Shown: positions 1-8,959 of the stretch, in pieces
How the letters are laid out: each line of letters opens with the position of its first letter
Position numbering within the stretch: the first letter of the stretch is position 1
Source of the DNA: Lacimicrobium sp. SS2-24
GTDB taxonomy: Bacteria; Pseudomonadota; Gammaproteobacteria; Enterobacterales; Alteromonadaceae
Direction: 5' to 3'
Length of the DNA: 64,000 nucleotides
Assembly (NCBI RefSeq): GCF_002201535.1
Contig: NZ_NIWW01000001.1
Coordinates: 248,001 to 312,000 of the forward strand
Made by a program: the position numbers and the translations under genes
The notes under the pieces: model-generated
Told to the model about the DNA's origin: nothing
Database searches by the model: none
The model's input: the letters and a program-made list of their open reading frames with translations, nothing else

Positions 1-1034
1 TGATCATGGAGGTGTCGGGTTTGTTTGTATAAGGCGTTAAGCGCAAGTTCCGGTACCGATGCGATATTGCTGTCCAGTTCACTATGACGATATTTGTTGC
101 TCCTGAAACAGGTTAACAACCATTTTGATAGCAATGGCTCAATGGGTAGCATCAGCAATACGCCCAAAACATTAAAACCGCTATGGAAAATTGCCAGCAT
201 GAGCGGCAGAGACGCTGAATCCGCATCGATATGATTTCGTACCAGCCACAATAAGAGTGGCAGAATAAGCAGTGCGACAGCGCCCGTTAACAGGTTAAAC
301 AGAATGTGTGCCAGTACCAGTCGTTTTGCGCTACTGGAAGCGCCAAATGCAGAAATGACAGCTGTAGACGTGGTGCCGACATTCGCCCCTATGACGGCCG
401 CAGCAGCCATGTCCAGCTGTGCCATGCCGGTGGCACTGGCGGTTAAAATGATCGCCAGAGATGCACTGGAAGACTGAGTTAAAATGGTTAAAACAATGCC
501 AAGGAATAGTCCCATTAACACCGGGCTGCTTATGACAGTACTGAGGTTTTCCGGTCCTATATGAATGCCAGAGAAACTTTGCTGCAGTGAGGCGATGCCC
601 ATGAACAGCAACCCAAAACCCGCCAGGGCCATACCCAGCGACTGGCCTCTGACCCTTGGCGAAAACACTTTTAGCAGGGCACCTACGCCAATCAGGGGGA
701 GGGTAATGGCGCTGATATCCAGTTTAAAACCCACCAGGGTCACCAGCCAGGCCGTTAGGGTGGTTCCTACGTTACTGCCGAAGATGACCCAGACCGACTG
801 AGAGAAGGTCATCAATCCCGCATTGATAAAACCGATGGTGGCGACCGTCACCGCACTGGATGATTGCACGATGCCGGTTACCAGTACGCCGGCTAAAAAT
901 CCTTTGCGCCGGTTAGAGATCCATTTTCCCAGAAGGTGCTCAAGGGCCTTACCGCCCGCCACTTTGAGCCCTTCTGTCATCAGCCACATGCCCAACAGAA
1001 AAAGGCCCAGGGCACCGAGTATTTGCATCCACAT
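1..1034 (-). CDS. Na+/phosphate cotransporter family protein (3' end outside window)
   Basis: This is a membrane protein of the Na/Pi cotransporter family (NptA/YjbB type, PF02690), expected to move phosphate with sodium across the inner membrane. Reading leftward from ATG at 1034, the product has the two inverted family repeats. Each has a QSSS motif (residues 57-60, and again in the part encoded near 470-480), and each is followed by a G-x-N-V-G-T-T motif (near residue 86, and encoded near 380-395). Long hydrophobic helices separate these motifs. The stop codon lies beyond the left edge, so the C-terminus and any PhoU-like tail are not visible. The start lies 12 bases after the stop of the beta-CASP hydrolase gene on the same strand, so the two are probably co-transcribed. 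Confidence 0.9.
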   Translation of the reverse strand, partial: MWMQILGALGLFLLGMWLMTEGLKVAGGKALEHLLGKWISNRRKGFLAGVLVTGIVQSSSAVTVATIGFINAGLMTFSQSVWVIFGSNVGTTLTAWLVTLVGFKLDISAITLPLIGVGALLKVFSPRVRGQSLGMALAGFGLLFMGIASLQQSFSGIHIGPENLSTVISSPVLMGLFLGIVLTILTQSSSASLAIILTASATGMAQLDMAAAAVIGANVGTTSTAVISAFGASSSAKRLVLAHILFNLLTGAVALLILPLLLWLVRNHIDADSASLPLMLAIFHSGFNVLGVLLMLPIEPLLSKWLLTCFRSNKYRHSELDSNIASVPELALNALYKQTRHLHD

Positions 1035-1046
1035 GATATTGTCTCG

Positions 1047-2453
1047 TTAAAACACCAGACTATGGTTTCGTGCCGGAATGCTGACCCGCAGCTGTTGCTC
1101 TTTATACAGACGATCAGCAAGTGCCTGCTGAGCTTTTGGTTCGCCATGCACCAATACCACCTCGGGCACTGGTTTAAAGTGGCTAATCCACCGTACGAGT
1201 CCTGATTGGCCCGCGTGGGCAGAGAAACCGCCCAGTGTTTCGATTTGCGACTTGACTACATACTGCTCGCCGAAAAGCTTGATGTGTTTCGCGCCGTCTA
1301 CCAGTATTCTGCCCAGCGTTCCTCTGGCCTGGAAGCCGACGAATATGAGGGTGTTATGGGGATTCCAGATACGTTGTTTAAAGTGGTGGCGAATTCTTCC
1401 ACCGGTGCACATACCGCTTCCGGCGATAATAATGGCGCCATTTTTTATTTTATTGATGGCCATAGAATCTTCCGGTGTGACAGATAAAAACAGGTTAGGT
1501 AAAAAATCCTCCAGCGGCGCTTTGTGTGATGCATCAAGATGACGAGTGTCTTCTTTGGATAGCAACTCCAGCCACTTTTCATAGATTCTCGTCACCTCAA
1601 TTGCCATGGGGCTGTCGAGAAAAATCTGCCAGTTATCGAGCTTATTCTGTTGGCGCAAGCACCCCAGATGAAACAGAATTTCTTGTGTGCGGCCAACGGC
1701 AAAAGAGGGGATCATGACATTGCCGCCACGCTTCCAGGTTTCCTTGAGTATTTGCTCCAGTTGCACCAGTGTATCTTCTTCAGTGCGGTGCTCCCGGTCT
1801 CCATAGGTACTCTCCATCAGAACCAGATCCGCTTTGGTGGGAGAGCTGGGATCGTTCATCAACACCGCATCCCGTTTACCAAGATCACCGCTGAAGACCA
1901 GCGTCTTCTCTTTACCTCGCTCTGTAAAGGTCAGTTCAACAATTGAGGAACCCAGTATGTGCCCTGCATCATGCAGACGAAGCGTTACCGCAGCAGAACA
2001 AATGAGCCTTTTTTCACAGTAGTCTAAGCCATCACAAAGTTCGAAAACCCGTTCCACATCTTCCATGGTGTACTCAGGCTCACGAACAGGCTTACCCTGG
2101 CGTTTACGCTTAAGGTTGTCACGCTCCAGATCTCTTTCATACAGTCCAGCAGCGTCTTTCAACATGACGGTCAACAAATCGGCCGTGGCCTTGGTGCAAT
2201 ATATTGGCCCTGAAAATCCCTGGTGAACCAGTTTGGGCAGCATGCCACAATGATCAAGGTGACCATGGGACAATACCAGCGCATCAATAGTCTCCGGATT
2301 AAACGCAAAGTGTTCCTCTTCGAGACGACTGATTAAATCACCGCCCTGATGCATTCCGCAATCCAGCAATATTTTCCCGAAACACTCAGATTCCAGCAGG
2401 TGGCAACTGCCGGTGACTTCCTGCGCCGCACCTAAAAAGGTTACTGTAGCCAT
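1047..2453 (-). CDS. MBL-fold / beta-CASP / RMMBL metallohydrolase (RNase-like)
   Basis: This 468-residue protein belongs to the metallo-beta-lactamase beta-CASP family (CPSF-73/RNase J relatives, COG1236), which are zinc-dependent nucleases acting on RNA. The metal motif HGHLDH is at residues 63-68. A later D-x-G segment (SGDLGKRD), a DSPMA segment typical of beta-CASP, and the C-terminal motifs SGMCTGGR, GFSAHAGQ and VHGEP are all present, so the active site looks intact. The length is normal for the family. ATG at 2453 follows an AGAGAG ribosome-binding site. The transporter gene downstream starts 12 bases after its stop. The function in RNA metabolism is inferred from the family; no substrate is visible. 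Confidence 0.9.
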   Translation of the reverse strand: MATVTFLGAAQEVTGSCHLLESECFGKILLDCGMHQGGDLISRLEEEHFAFNPETIDALVLSHGHLDHCGMLPKLVHQGFSGPIYCTKATADLLTVMLKDAAGLYERDLERDNLKRKRQGKPVREPEYTMEDVERVFELCDGLDYCEKRLICSAAVTLRLHDAGHILGSSIVELTFTERGKEKTLVFSGDLGKRDAVLMNDPSSPTKADLVLMESTYGDREHRTEEDTLVQLEQILKETWKRGGNVMIPSFAVGRTQEILFHLGCLRQQNKLDNWQIFLDSPMAIEVTRIYEKWLELLSKEDTRHLDASHKAPLEDFLPNLFLSVTPEDSMAINKIKNGAIIIAGSGMCTGGRIRHHFKQRIWNPHNTLIFVGFQARGTLGRILVDGAKHIKLFGEQYVVKSQIETLGGFSAHAGQSGLVRWISHFKPVPEVVLVHGEPKAQQALADRLYKEQQLRVSIPARNHSLVF

Positions 2454-2599
2454 ACTCTCTATTCCTTTTATCCGCTTGCTGTTAGCTTAGCCATATTGTG
2501 ATGTTACGCCAGATGTATCTGGCCTGTGTTGATATAGATCAGCGATTGGAACGACGGACAATGACGCAGAGGTTCTAATTAAAGTAGACTAGTGATGAA

Positions 2600-3538
2600 A
2601 TGAGTAAAGGCGGTAAGCTATTGAAAAAAAATGGCCTTTTAAGGAATTTCCGGGCGCTATTGGGGATAACCCTAGCCGGTTTAGCGGCAGCGCGATGCTG
2701 GGCGGTCAGTTATGATCTGCCCGGTGTTGACAGCGATCTGATTGGTAAAAATATTGAAGTGGTTGTCCAGAAGGGGCAAACACTGGCGGATATCGCAGAC
2801 CAATATTCTCTTGGATTTAACGAGCTGGTGCTGGCTAATCCGGGCGTAGATCCCTGGTTACCCAAGCCAGGTAGTCAGATTCTGTTACCGATGCAGCGGA
2901 TATTGCCAGACATTCGTCATGGGGTGGTGATCAATCTGGCTGAGTTCAGGTTGTACTATTTTCCCCCAAAGCAGAGCAAGGTGATCACTTATCCTGTTGG
3001 TATAGGCCGTCAGGGGTGGGAGACGCCAGTGACGCAGACCCGGGTGACAGGTAAAAATAAAGATCCATGGTGGCGGGTTCCTGAGAGTGTCAGGGCTGAG
3101 CATCGCAAACAGGGCAGGGAACTGCCGGAGCTGGTGAGACCTGGCAAAGATAACCCTCTTGGCGGATATGCCATTAACCTGGATTTACCCGGCTATTTGT
3201 TACACGGCACCAATAAGGCGTTTGGTGTGGGCACCCGCATCAGCCATGGTTGTATCCGTCTGAGAAATGACGACATTGCAAACTTGTACCAGCAGCTGCC
3301 GGAAGGCACCCCGGTAACGATTATTGACCAACCGGTAAAAACAGGCTGGCATAAAGAAAAATTGATGCTGCAGGTTTATCCGCCGCTGGCAACACCTCAG
3401 TGGAATAATCTGACCCCTGTGACATCAGCGGTAGTTAAAGCAAGTCAGTCGCACGACAACGTAAAAATAGACTGGAAAATATTACTGACAACGGCAAAAA
3501 AACAACAAGGACTTGTGCAACAGGTGTCTGATAATTGA
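2600..3538 (+). CDS. LysM-containing L,D-transpeptidase (YkuD/ErfK family)
   Basis: This is a periplasmic peptidoglycan cross-linking or lipoprotein-anchoring enzyme of the YkuD family (like E. coli ErfK, YbiS, YcfS and YnhG). A hydrophobic N-terminal segment at about residues 17-36 looks like a signal sequence or anchor. A LysM-like cell-wall-binding segment spans about residues 51-97. The catalytic domain follows, with HGTN at 202-205 and SHGCIR at 215-220, so the nucleophile is Cys218. The 312-residue length fits the family. The next gene encodes an Lpp-type lipoprotein with a C-terminal lysine, which is the usual acceptor substrate of such enzymes. That pairing supports a Braun-lipoprotein-anchoring role, though this is inferred. 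Confidence 0.93.
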   Translation: MSKGGKLLKKNGLLRNFRALLGITLAGLAAARCWAVSYDLPGVDSDLIGKNIEVVVQKGQTLADIADQYSLGFNELVLANPGVDPWLPKPGSQILLPMQRILPDIRHGVVINLAEFRLYYFPPKQSKVITYPVGIGRQGWETPVTQTRVTGKNKDPWWRVPESVRAEHRKQGRELPELVRPGKDNPLGGYAINLDLPGYLLHGTNKAFGVGTRISHGCIRLRNDDIANLYQQLPEGTPVTIIDQPVKTGWHKEKLMLQVYPPLATPQWNNLTPVTSAVVKASQSHDNVKIDWKILLTTAKKQQGLVQQVSDN

Positions 3539-3616
3539 AGAATAAATTGCACACTGGCGAGATTTGACTAGGTTTAATGGGGCCAATACCGTTAATTTAA
3601 TGAACAAGGAGGCAAT

Positions 3617-3892
3617 ATGAAAAAACACCTTATAACGATGATATCTCTTGCTGCAGTGATGAGTCTGGGGGGGTGCGCATCGAATAACAGCGATGCACTG
3701 CAGGCTCAGGTTGATCAACTGCAAAGTGAAATGAATCGCCTGAAAAGCAAAGTTAGCGAGAATGGTACAGCGGTAAAGGCCGCGCAGCGACAGGCTGATA
3801 TGGCAACGAGTGAGGCAAAAAAAGCGCAACAAATGGCCAGTGATAATGATGAGCGTGCCAAGCGTATGTTTGAACGTTGCTGCAATAAATGA
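3617..3892 (+). CDS. Lpp/OprI-like alanine-zipper outer-membrane lipoprotein
   Basis: This 91-residue lipoprotein starts with a signal peptide ending in the lipobox LGGC (lipidated Cys20). It is followed by a helical heptad-repeat region rich in Ala, Gln, Met and Lys (about residues 28-82), as in Lpp and Pseudomonas OprI. It ends in RCCNK. The terminal lysine matches the residue through which Braun lipoprotein is linked to peptidoglycan. The two adjacent cysteines just before it are unusual. An AGGAGG-type ribosome-binding site (AAGGAGGC, about 3605-3612) precedes ATG 3617. Its stop overlaps the start of the DUF1840 gene by four bases. It probably tethers the outer membrane to the wall through the L,D-transpeptidase encoded just upstream. 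Confidence 0.88.
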   Translation: MKKHLITMISLAAVMSLGGCASNNSDALQAQVDQLQSEMNRLKSKVSENGTAVKAAQRQADMATSEAKKAQQMASDNDERAKRMFERCCNK

Positions 3893-4227
3893 TTGTTACC
3901 TTCAAAACAAAGGCATACAGCAACATCACCTTGTTTGGTGATGTTGCTGTGCAGTTGCTTAAAATGATGGGACAAACAGGGAAAGTCCCCGGTGCCATTA
4001 AAGACGAGGATGTCATATTGGCTCATGACCGTCTCAAAAGAGCCCTTGCAACCCTGCCCGAGAACGAGGAAACAGATAACCCATCCGATGACTCAGACGC
4101 AGAAGACCAGGATGATGAGGAGCAGGAGAGCCCCGTAAGTCTGCGAAATCGTGCTAAACCCTTGTTGGCGTTGTTGGCCAGTGCGGCAAAGGACAACGTT
4201 CATGTCAGTTGGGAGGCAGGCGGATAA
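3889..4227 (+). CDS. DUF1840 family protein
   Basis: This small soluble protein of 112 residues matches the DUF1840 pattern: an N-terminal Mxx-FKTKA...I-T-x-FGDVA-x-LL-x-MMG-x-(T/S)G-x-VPGAI region (residues 1-37), a very acidic linker at about 57-78, and a helical C-terminal part. The function is unknown for the whole family. The start codon overlaps the stop of the lipoprotein gene (ATGA at 3889-3892), so the two are translationally coupled. I see no secretion signal or metal site. Confidence 0.82.
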   Translation: MIVTFKTKAYSNITLFGDVAVQLLKMMGQTGKVPGAIKDEDVILAHDRLKRALATLPENEETDNPSDDSDAEDQDDEEQESPVSLRNRAKPLLALLASAAKDNVHVSWEAGG

Positions 4228-4354
4228 GTTAGGCGGTGATGTTAATTCAACGCCTAAAGTCGCCTGCTCCTCTTACTGATATTTTACTCAGTTGTCACTC
4301 GCGCTAGGATATTCGCACCATATCTGCTTTTATGAGTAAGCTATCAACACCCGA

Positions 4355-5125
4355 TTGAATAGACACCGAAAGTTAAAATGCTTAGTTAGGCGCATCAGTC
4401 ATCCAATGCTGGTGTGTATAGTGATACTGCTTGTTTCTCAGGTGAGTAGGGCGGCAGAACCCCTGAGGATCGCAGTTAATCACATTGAAGGGATGTTGGA
4501 AGAGCATAACAACGAAGCCCCCTACACCGAGATTCTGACCCATTTGCAGCAAGGTACATCTGGCTCGGTAAGCTATTTCTATTATCCGGGCAGCCGGGCC
4601 TCTAAGGCTTTTAATGAGCATGAAGTGGACTGCCTTTTTCCCAGTAGCTTAGGTGTTCACAACGAAAAAAGCCGGCTGATAGAAAGCCTTGCATTCAATA
4701 CGGCGAAAGCGTACTTCATTGGTTATGAAGAATACCGCACAGAATCCTTGCTGTTACCACGACAGCGTCCGGTGATGATTGCGTATCGCCGGGGTAACAC
4801 CTTCGGAGGGCGTATTGAGGAACTGGTACACCAGGCACTGGTTGAGGTAAACAGTGACAGTCAGGCCAAATTGCTGTTGGATAAGGGAAGAGTCGATGTG
4901 ATGTTAGTTTATCTGCCTGATGCGATGCATCTGATTAATCAACAAAAGACTCCTGCCTTGATCTACACCGACGCATCCCACTTTTATTCTCAGAATGACA
5001 GCATGCTGTGCCATGACTCTCAGGGGGCCAGTCGCTTTATCACGACTATCAACGAAAGACTGGCTAAAATGCAGGATAGCGGCGCGCTCAAGCGTATTCT
5101 TAGTAAGGCTTATATTCAGCCCTGA
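4355..5125 (+). CDS. Periplasmic solute-binding-like protein (SBP family 3-like)
   Basis: This exported protein of about 240-256 residues has the general form of an amino-acid-type periplasmic binding domain. A signal peptide is followed by PLRIAVN, then a segment ending in DCLFPSS, and a later KLLLDKGRVDVMLVYL stretch, which is typical of the second lobe in SBP-bac-3-like proteins. No transporter genes are adjacent, so it may be a stand-alone or sensor-associated binding protein. The start is uncertain. TTG 4355 gives a basic n-region before the hydrophobic core, while ATG 4406 gives a shorter signal peptide without basic residues. Neither has a clear ribosome-binding site. The ligand cannot be told from the sequence. 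Confidence 0.7.
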   Translation: MNRHRKLKCLVRRISHPMLVCIVILLVSQVSRAAEPLRIAVNHIEGMLEEHNNEAPYTEILTHLQQGTSGSVSYFYYPGSRASKAFNEHEVDCLFPSSLGVHNEKSRLIESLAFNTAKAYFIGYEEYRTESLLLPRQRPVMIAYRRGNTFGGRIEELVHQALVEVNSDSQAKLLLDKGRVDVMLVYLPDAMHLINQQKTPALIYTDASHFYSQNDSMLCHDSQGASRFITTINERLAKMQDSGALKRILSKAYIQP

Positions 5126-5199
5126 ACAACCGATACAAGGGCAACCTGTGTTCTGTTTTGTTAAACCCAACTCACGCGTTGTAAAAGTATCTGATTGAC

Positions 5200-6201
5200 T
5201 CAATCCTCAACCACATAAAACAAACAGTCCGATTTGGCGATATCCGCATTGGTGGTAATCATAAAGAGCTTGAGCGGGCATTTTGTCATCAGTTGATTTC
5301 TCTCTACCCGAAACCAGCGTGTGAGCAGGTTAGCATCACCATCTAAACTCAGTGCATTCAGATTGTTATTGTTGATCCACCCCAAAGCCGTGCCTTCAGG
5401 GGTCTCGCCAAAGTTGTATTTTTCAATGTCTTTATGTAGGGTCACCGCTTTGTCGGCGAGGGGAACATCGGCATAGGCGATATCACAACCCTCTGATAAC
5501 TCAACCCGACGAGGCATCTTAAGCTGCTCTACATGTTGTTTTGAAACAAACACATCCTTGGCACTGAGGAATGAAATAAGCCCGTTGTAAGCGACTCTGT
5601 CAGCCACTTCATCCTGGGCTCCACCGGCCTCTACTGTAATGATGGGCCCGCCCAACTCCTGTTCCATAATCGCGCCGAGGCGGATCGGGGTAAGGATCAT
5701 ACGATGACTAAAATGAGAGGCCAGAGCCAGGTGTTGTTCGGTAGCCTGGGTACTGACACAAAACGCCGGGCCACTCCCCGAGGTGTTATGCATATCAACC
5801 ACTGCCTGCGGTGAAAATCCGCGGATTTGCGCTTCGATCGCCTGTGCAAGTTGGTGTTGTAAGTCTTTGATATCCTTCCCGAAGCAGCGATTTAAGTCGG
5901 CTTGACCTGGCAGCATGCGATGACTGAAAAGCGGCTCGGTTTTGGCTGCGGCTACTGAGGCTATAATGAATTTTGTCTCAACTTCAGGAATAAAATCCTC
6001 ATTGAGCAAACGGTGTAAGGCCTTGAGCCCGGAGGGCTCATTGCCATGCAGAAGCGTAACGATGATCCTGCACTGAGAACGATTCTTTCCCGGTATATGA
6101 AACACGCAGGGGCCGGGAAGATAATGCAGAAAACGGCTGAGGGTTTTACCTTTTGCCAGCTCAAATGGCGGATGAAGATGCTGTAAGTGTATTCCACTCA
6201 T
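5200..6201 (-). CDS. Succinylglutamate desuccinylase/aspartoacylase-family zinc hydrolase
   Basis: This 333-residue enzyme of the AstE/ASPA family (PF04952, M14-like zinc carboxypeptidase fold) is expected to cleave an N-acyl or amide bond. Visible signatures are the zinc pair HGNEP (H52, E55), DLNR (102-105), the third ligand in DMHNTSG (H138) and the catalytic glutamate in VEAGG (E191). ATG 6201 is preferred because it overlaps the stop of the upstream ligase gene as ATGA, a sign of translational coupling. A longer reading would start at a TTG at 6216. Its coupling to a GCS2-type ligase suggests that the two act on the same gamma-glutamyl or N-acyl compound. That is inference, and no arginine catabolism genes are nearby. 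Confidence 0.85.
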   Translation of the reverse strand: MSGIHLQHLHPPFELAKGKTLSRFLHYLPGPCVFHIPGKNRSQCRIIVTLLHGNEPSGLKALHRLLNEDFIPEVETKFIIASVAAAKTEPLFSHRMLPGQADLNRCFGKDIKDLQHQLAQAIEAQIRGFSPQAVVDMHNTSGSGPAFCVSTQATEQHLALASHFSHRMILTPIRLGAIMEQELGGPIITVEAGGAQDEVADRVAYNGLISFLSAKDVFVSKQHVEQLKMPRRVELSEGCDIAYADVPLADKAVTLHKDIEKYNFGETPEGTALGWINNNNLNALSLDGDANLLTRWFRVERNQLMTKCPLKLFMITTNADIAKSDCLFYVVED

Positions 6202-7664
6202 TTTGCCAGCTCCCAATTTGCTACCGGCTCGCCGCTGGTAGAAAAGTGCATGTAGTCCTCAAGCATTCGACTCAGTGCTTGCTGTTGATCTCCTTTACCC
6301 AAATAGCTATCTAGCCGGTTCAGTTGCCAACTCGCTCCGGTTACACCGTGACTCAGACGTTTTTCAACGACGCTCAGAAGACTGTCTATTTCGCTCCTGG
6401 ATACCTCAAGATGCTCCAGTCCTTTAGCCGCCTCTGGCAGTAATTGGCCAATAATCTCAGTCACCCGACTTTCTCGCAATCCGTGCTGGTTGTCTAAAGG
6501 CCATAATATACTGGCATCCAGCCCATGTTGTGCGGCGCGATAGAAGTTAAATTCAGCGTAAGGGAAGGGGACTTTAGGTAGTAGCTGGGGCATGTGTTCT
6601 GCCAGCGCCACCGTTAAACCTATAGCCAGTGCAGCATTGGCCATCATATCGATAACAGAGGGGCCTGCCGGTAAATAGCGGTATTCAATGCGTAAATGGC
6701 CTCCCTTTTTATGTTCAAAGACCGGTCGGTTCCATGACCAGACTGTACCATGATGCAGGCAGAGTTCAGCAAAAGGGGTATTATCTTCGCTGATGTAGGG
6801 CATAAGCGGGCAGTGTAGCGCAACGTTCTCCGCAAACAGTTCCCAGGCACCTTGGCGCACCCAGCCGTGGCCAAAGCTGACTCTCGAGGGTTGTCGCCAT
6901 CGCGTCAGCCCTGGGTGGCGGGAGTCGATAGACTGTTTAAACAGTGCAATGCGGGTTTCCTGCCATAGCCTTTGTCCCAGAAAAGTGGGTGAGTTCCCTG
7001 ATATGGCCAGTACCAGCGAGGTGGCCAGCTGGGCGGCGTTGAAATAGCGTGCAAAATCCGCAGCAGAAACTTTCAGATGAACCTGAAAAGAGGTATTGGC
7101 ACCTTCCAGGGTCACTTCATCACAGCTCATCTTCAGCGAGTCCTGGCCATTAATATCAACCACAAAGGGTTCGCCTTTAAGGGCACTGAGTTCATTGGTC
7201 AGTGCGCGATAACGGGCACGGTCTGTCATATAGTCGCGCTGTAGATGGGTGCTGTTTAAGGTTGGCAGGATGCCAATTGTCGCAATTTTTGCATCCATGC
7301 TCGCCGCTTGCTGACGCAATGTTTTAAGAATCGGTAATAATTCAGCTTCCATTGCACTGAAGGGTTTACCCTGAGCCGTGACCGGCGACAGATTGATCTC
7401 CAGATTAAAGCGATTCAGTTCTTCGGTGAGTAACGGATGCGCCATGGAGGTAAGAAGCTCTTCATTGTACGGGGCGGGCAATCCATTTTTGTCTGTGATG
7501 TAGAGCTCGAGTTCCGCACCGATACTGGCTGGTCCATCAGAGAATCCTGGCTGCTCAATAACCGTTTTAAGCTCATCAAGTTGCTGCTGCAGACGTTTAC
7601 GGTACTCAGTGTGTTCGGCTGGTGTAAAGTGATCTTTATTAAGTGCTTGTCCCATAAGCGCCAT
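6198..7664 (-). CDS. GCS2-family glutamate-cysteine ligase / carboxylate-amine ligase
   Basis: This 488-residue protein resembles the GCS2 carboxylate-amine ligase group (PF04107, COG2170), which joins an amine to a glutamate or other carboxylate using ATP. Supporting segments are the N-terminal IGAELELYI motif (about residues 48-56, containing the conserved metal-binding glutamates), NLEINLSP (about 86-93) and the HLRIEYRYLPAGPS region near residue 320-335. True gamma-glutamylcysteine synthetase activity cannot be assumed, because GCS2 proteins include enzymes with other substrates. ATG 7664 has no strong ribosome-binding site; ATG 7655 is an alternative three codons in. The gene is directly coupled to the downstream AstE-like hydrolase. 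Confidence 0.83.
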   Translation of the reverse strand: MALMGQALNKDHFTPAEHTEYRKRLQQQLDELKTVIEQPGFSDGPASIGAELELYITDKNGLPAPYNEELLTSMAHPLLTEELNRFNLEINLSPVTAQGKPFSAMEAELLPILKTLRQQAASMDAKIATIGILPTLNSTHLQRDYMTDRARYRALTNELSALKGEPFVVDINGQDSLKMSCDEVTLEGANTSFQVHLKVSAADFARYFNAAQLATSLVLAISGNSPTFLGQRLWQETRIALFKQSIDSRHPGLTRWRQPSRVSFGHGWVRQGAWELFAENVALHCPLMPYISEDNTPFAELCLHHGTVWSWNRPVFEHKKGGHLRIEYRYLPAGPSVIDMMANAALAIGLTVALAEHMPQLLPKVPFPYAEFNFYRAAQHGLDASILWPLDNQHGLRESRVTEIIGQLLPEAAKGLEHLEVSRSEIDSLLSVVEKRLSHGVTGASWQLNRLDSYLGKGDQQQALSRMLEDYMHFSTSGEPVANWELAK

Positions 7665-7918
7665 TTTGAATTGGTTTACTATTACTATAGGCTAATTGTC
7701 ATATCTTGACCTAAAACGAATCTGATTAAGTCTGTGTTTTTTGTAAAGATTTTTGCTTTTTGAGCAGGAAAGTGGGGGAGGTCTCCGAGCTGCAAGAAGA
7801 GTAAACGAGAAGCCCAACTCAATCACCTTATGCTTTATCGTTTTGACCCCAAAGGTGGTAGTTAGCTGAACAGAATCAGTTTATAGTTCAAGCCTGTCTA
7901 GATGCCCTAAACCCGCTG

Positions 7919-8959
7919 ATGCAAGGCGCTAAAGTGTTTAAGTATCCCGTTCTTATTCTGGCCAACGTCGCCTTCTGGTTTACCTACCTGTTACTGGAAC
8001 ATATCAGCCACCTGCTGTATGGGAAAAACCACTGGCAGGGAAGCGTTTTTGTATCCCTCTTTATGATAATGGCGACCACTCTTTTGGCGTGGTTCCATCA
8101 TAAACTCAGAAATCATTCTGTTGTCATCAGATACTCGGTACTGCTGGTTTGGAGCGCAGTAACCCTTATTATCTGGAACAATCTGGCCATAGTGCTGCAT
8201 GGGCACTTGAGTATTGAGGCGCTGTTCAGTGCGCCAATGCTGGATTTGCTCTCGGGTAGCGCCTACCGGGTGTTATTGATTCTGTGTTGGGCAGGGCTCT
8301 TTGCCTTAGGTTATGTATATCTGGAAAAACAATCCCAAAAACGCGATGCGGAGAAGGCTATTCACACCGCAAAAGACGCTCAGTTGCAGCTGTTGATGTC
8401 ACAGTTAAACCCTCACTTTCTGTTTAACGTGCTTAACTCTCTGGATGTTGCCATATTGGAAAAAAATACAGAATCGGCCCATGCCATGCTGGTGAAGCTT
8501 AGCCAATTTTTGCGCACCACCTTAGATAACCAATTTGACACCAAAATACCACTTGAGCAGGAGCTAAAACTCCTGGGCCACTTTGTCGAGATAGAACAGC
8601 AGCGTGGTAAAGATCTTCTGAATATTAACTATCACATTCAAAATCAGGCGAAGTCAGCCTTTCTACCACCACTGATACTGCAGCCTCTTGCAGAGAATGC
8701 GATAAAGTTTAGCCGGCAACTGATGGCCGACTGTGATATCGATTTACGTGCCAGTGTCGAAGCTGGCAGGCTTTGCGTGGAAATTACCAATCCTTACCGA
8801 GAAAGCCAGGGGGATCAAATACACGGAACCCAAACCGGACTCAAGAATGTTACAGAACGATTAGCGTTACTTTATGGTGATGACGCCCAGATAACTTCTC
8901 GGACTGAGAATGCCCGCTTTACGGTCAGGATCTGCCTGCCTTATGAGGTAGCAGCATGA
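7919..8959 (+). CDS. LytS/YehU-type sensor histidine kinase
   Basis: This 346-residue inner-membrane sensor has four predicted membrane helices in residues 9-133 with short loops. It then has the His_kinase domain (PF06580) with the phospho-acceptor motif QLNPHFLFN (H166) and a later ATP-binding region (LQPLAENAIKFS, about residues 259-270, and a G-x-G-x-x-N segment GTQTGLKNV). It has no large periplasmic domain, so any signal is probably sensed within or near the membrane. Its stop overlaps the start of the LytTR regulator (ATGA, 8956-8959), so the two form a two-component operon. The target genes are not evident. Confidence 0.92.
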   Translation: MQGAKVFKYPVLILANVAFWFTYLLLEHISHLLYGKNHWQGSVFVSLFMIMATTLLAWFHHKLRNHSVVIRYSVLLVWSAVTLIIWNNLAIVLHGHLSIEALFSAPMLDLLSGSAYRVLLILCWAGLFALGYVYLEKQSQKRDAEKAIHTAKDAQLQLLMSQLNPHFLFNVLNSLDVAILEKNTESAHAMLVKLSQFLRTTLDNQFDTKIPLEQELKLLGHFVEIEQQRGKDLLNINYHIQNQAKSAFLPPLILQPLAENAIKFSRQLMADCDIDLRASVEAGRLCVEITNPYRESQGDQIHGTQTGLKNVTERLALLYGDDAQITSRTENARFTVRICLPYEVAA

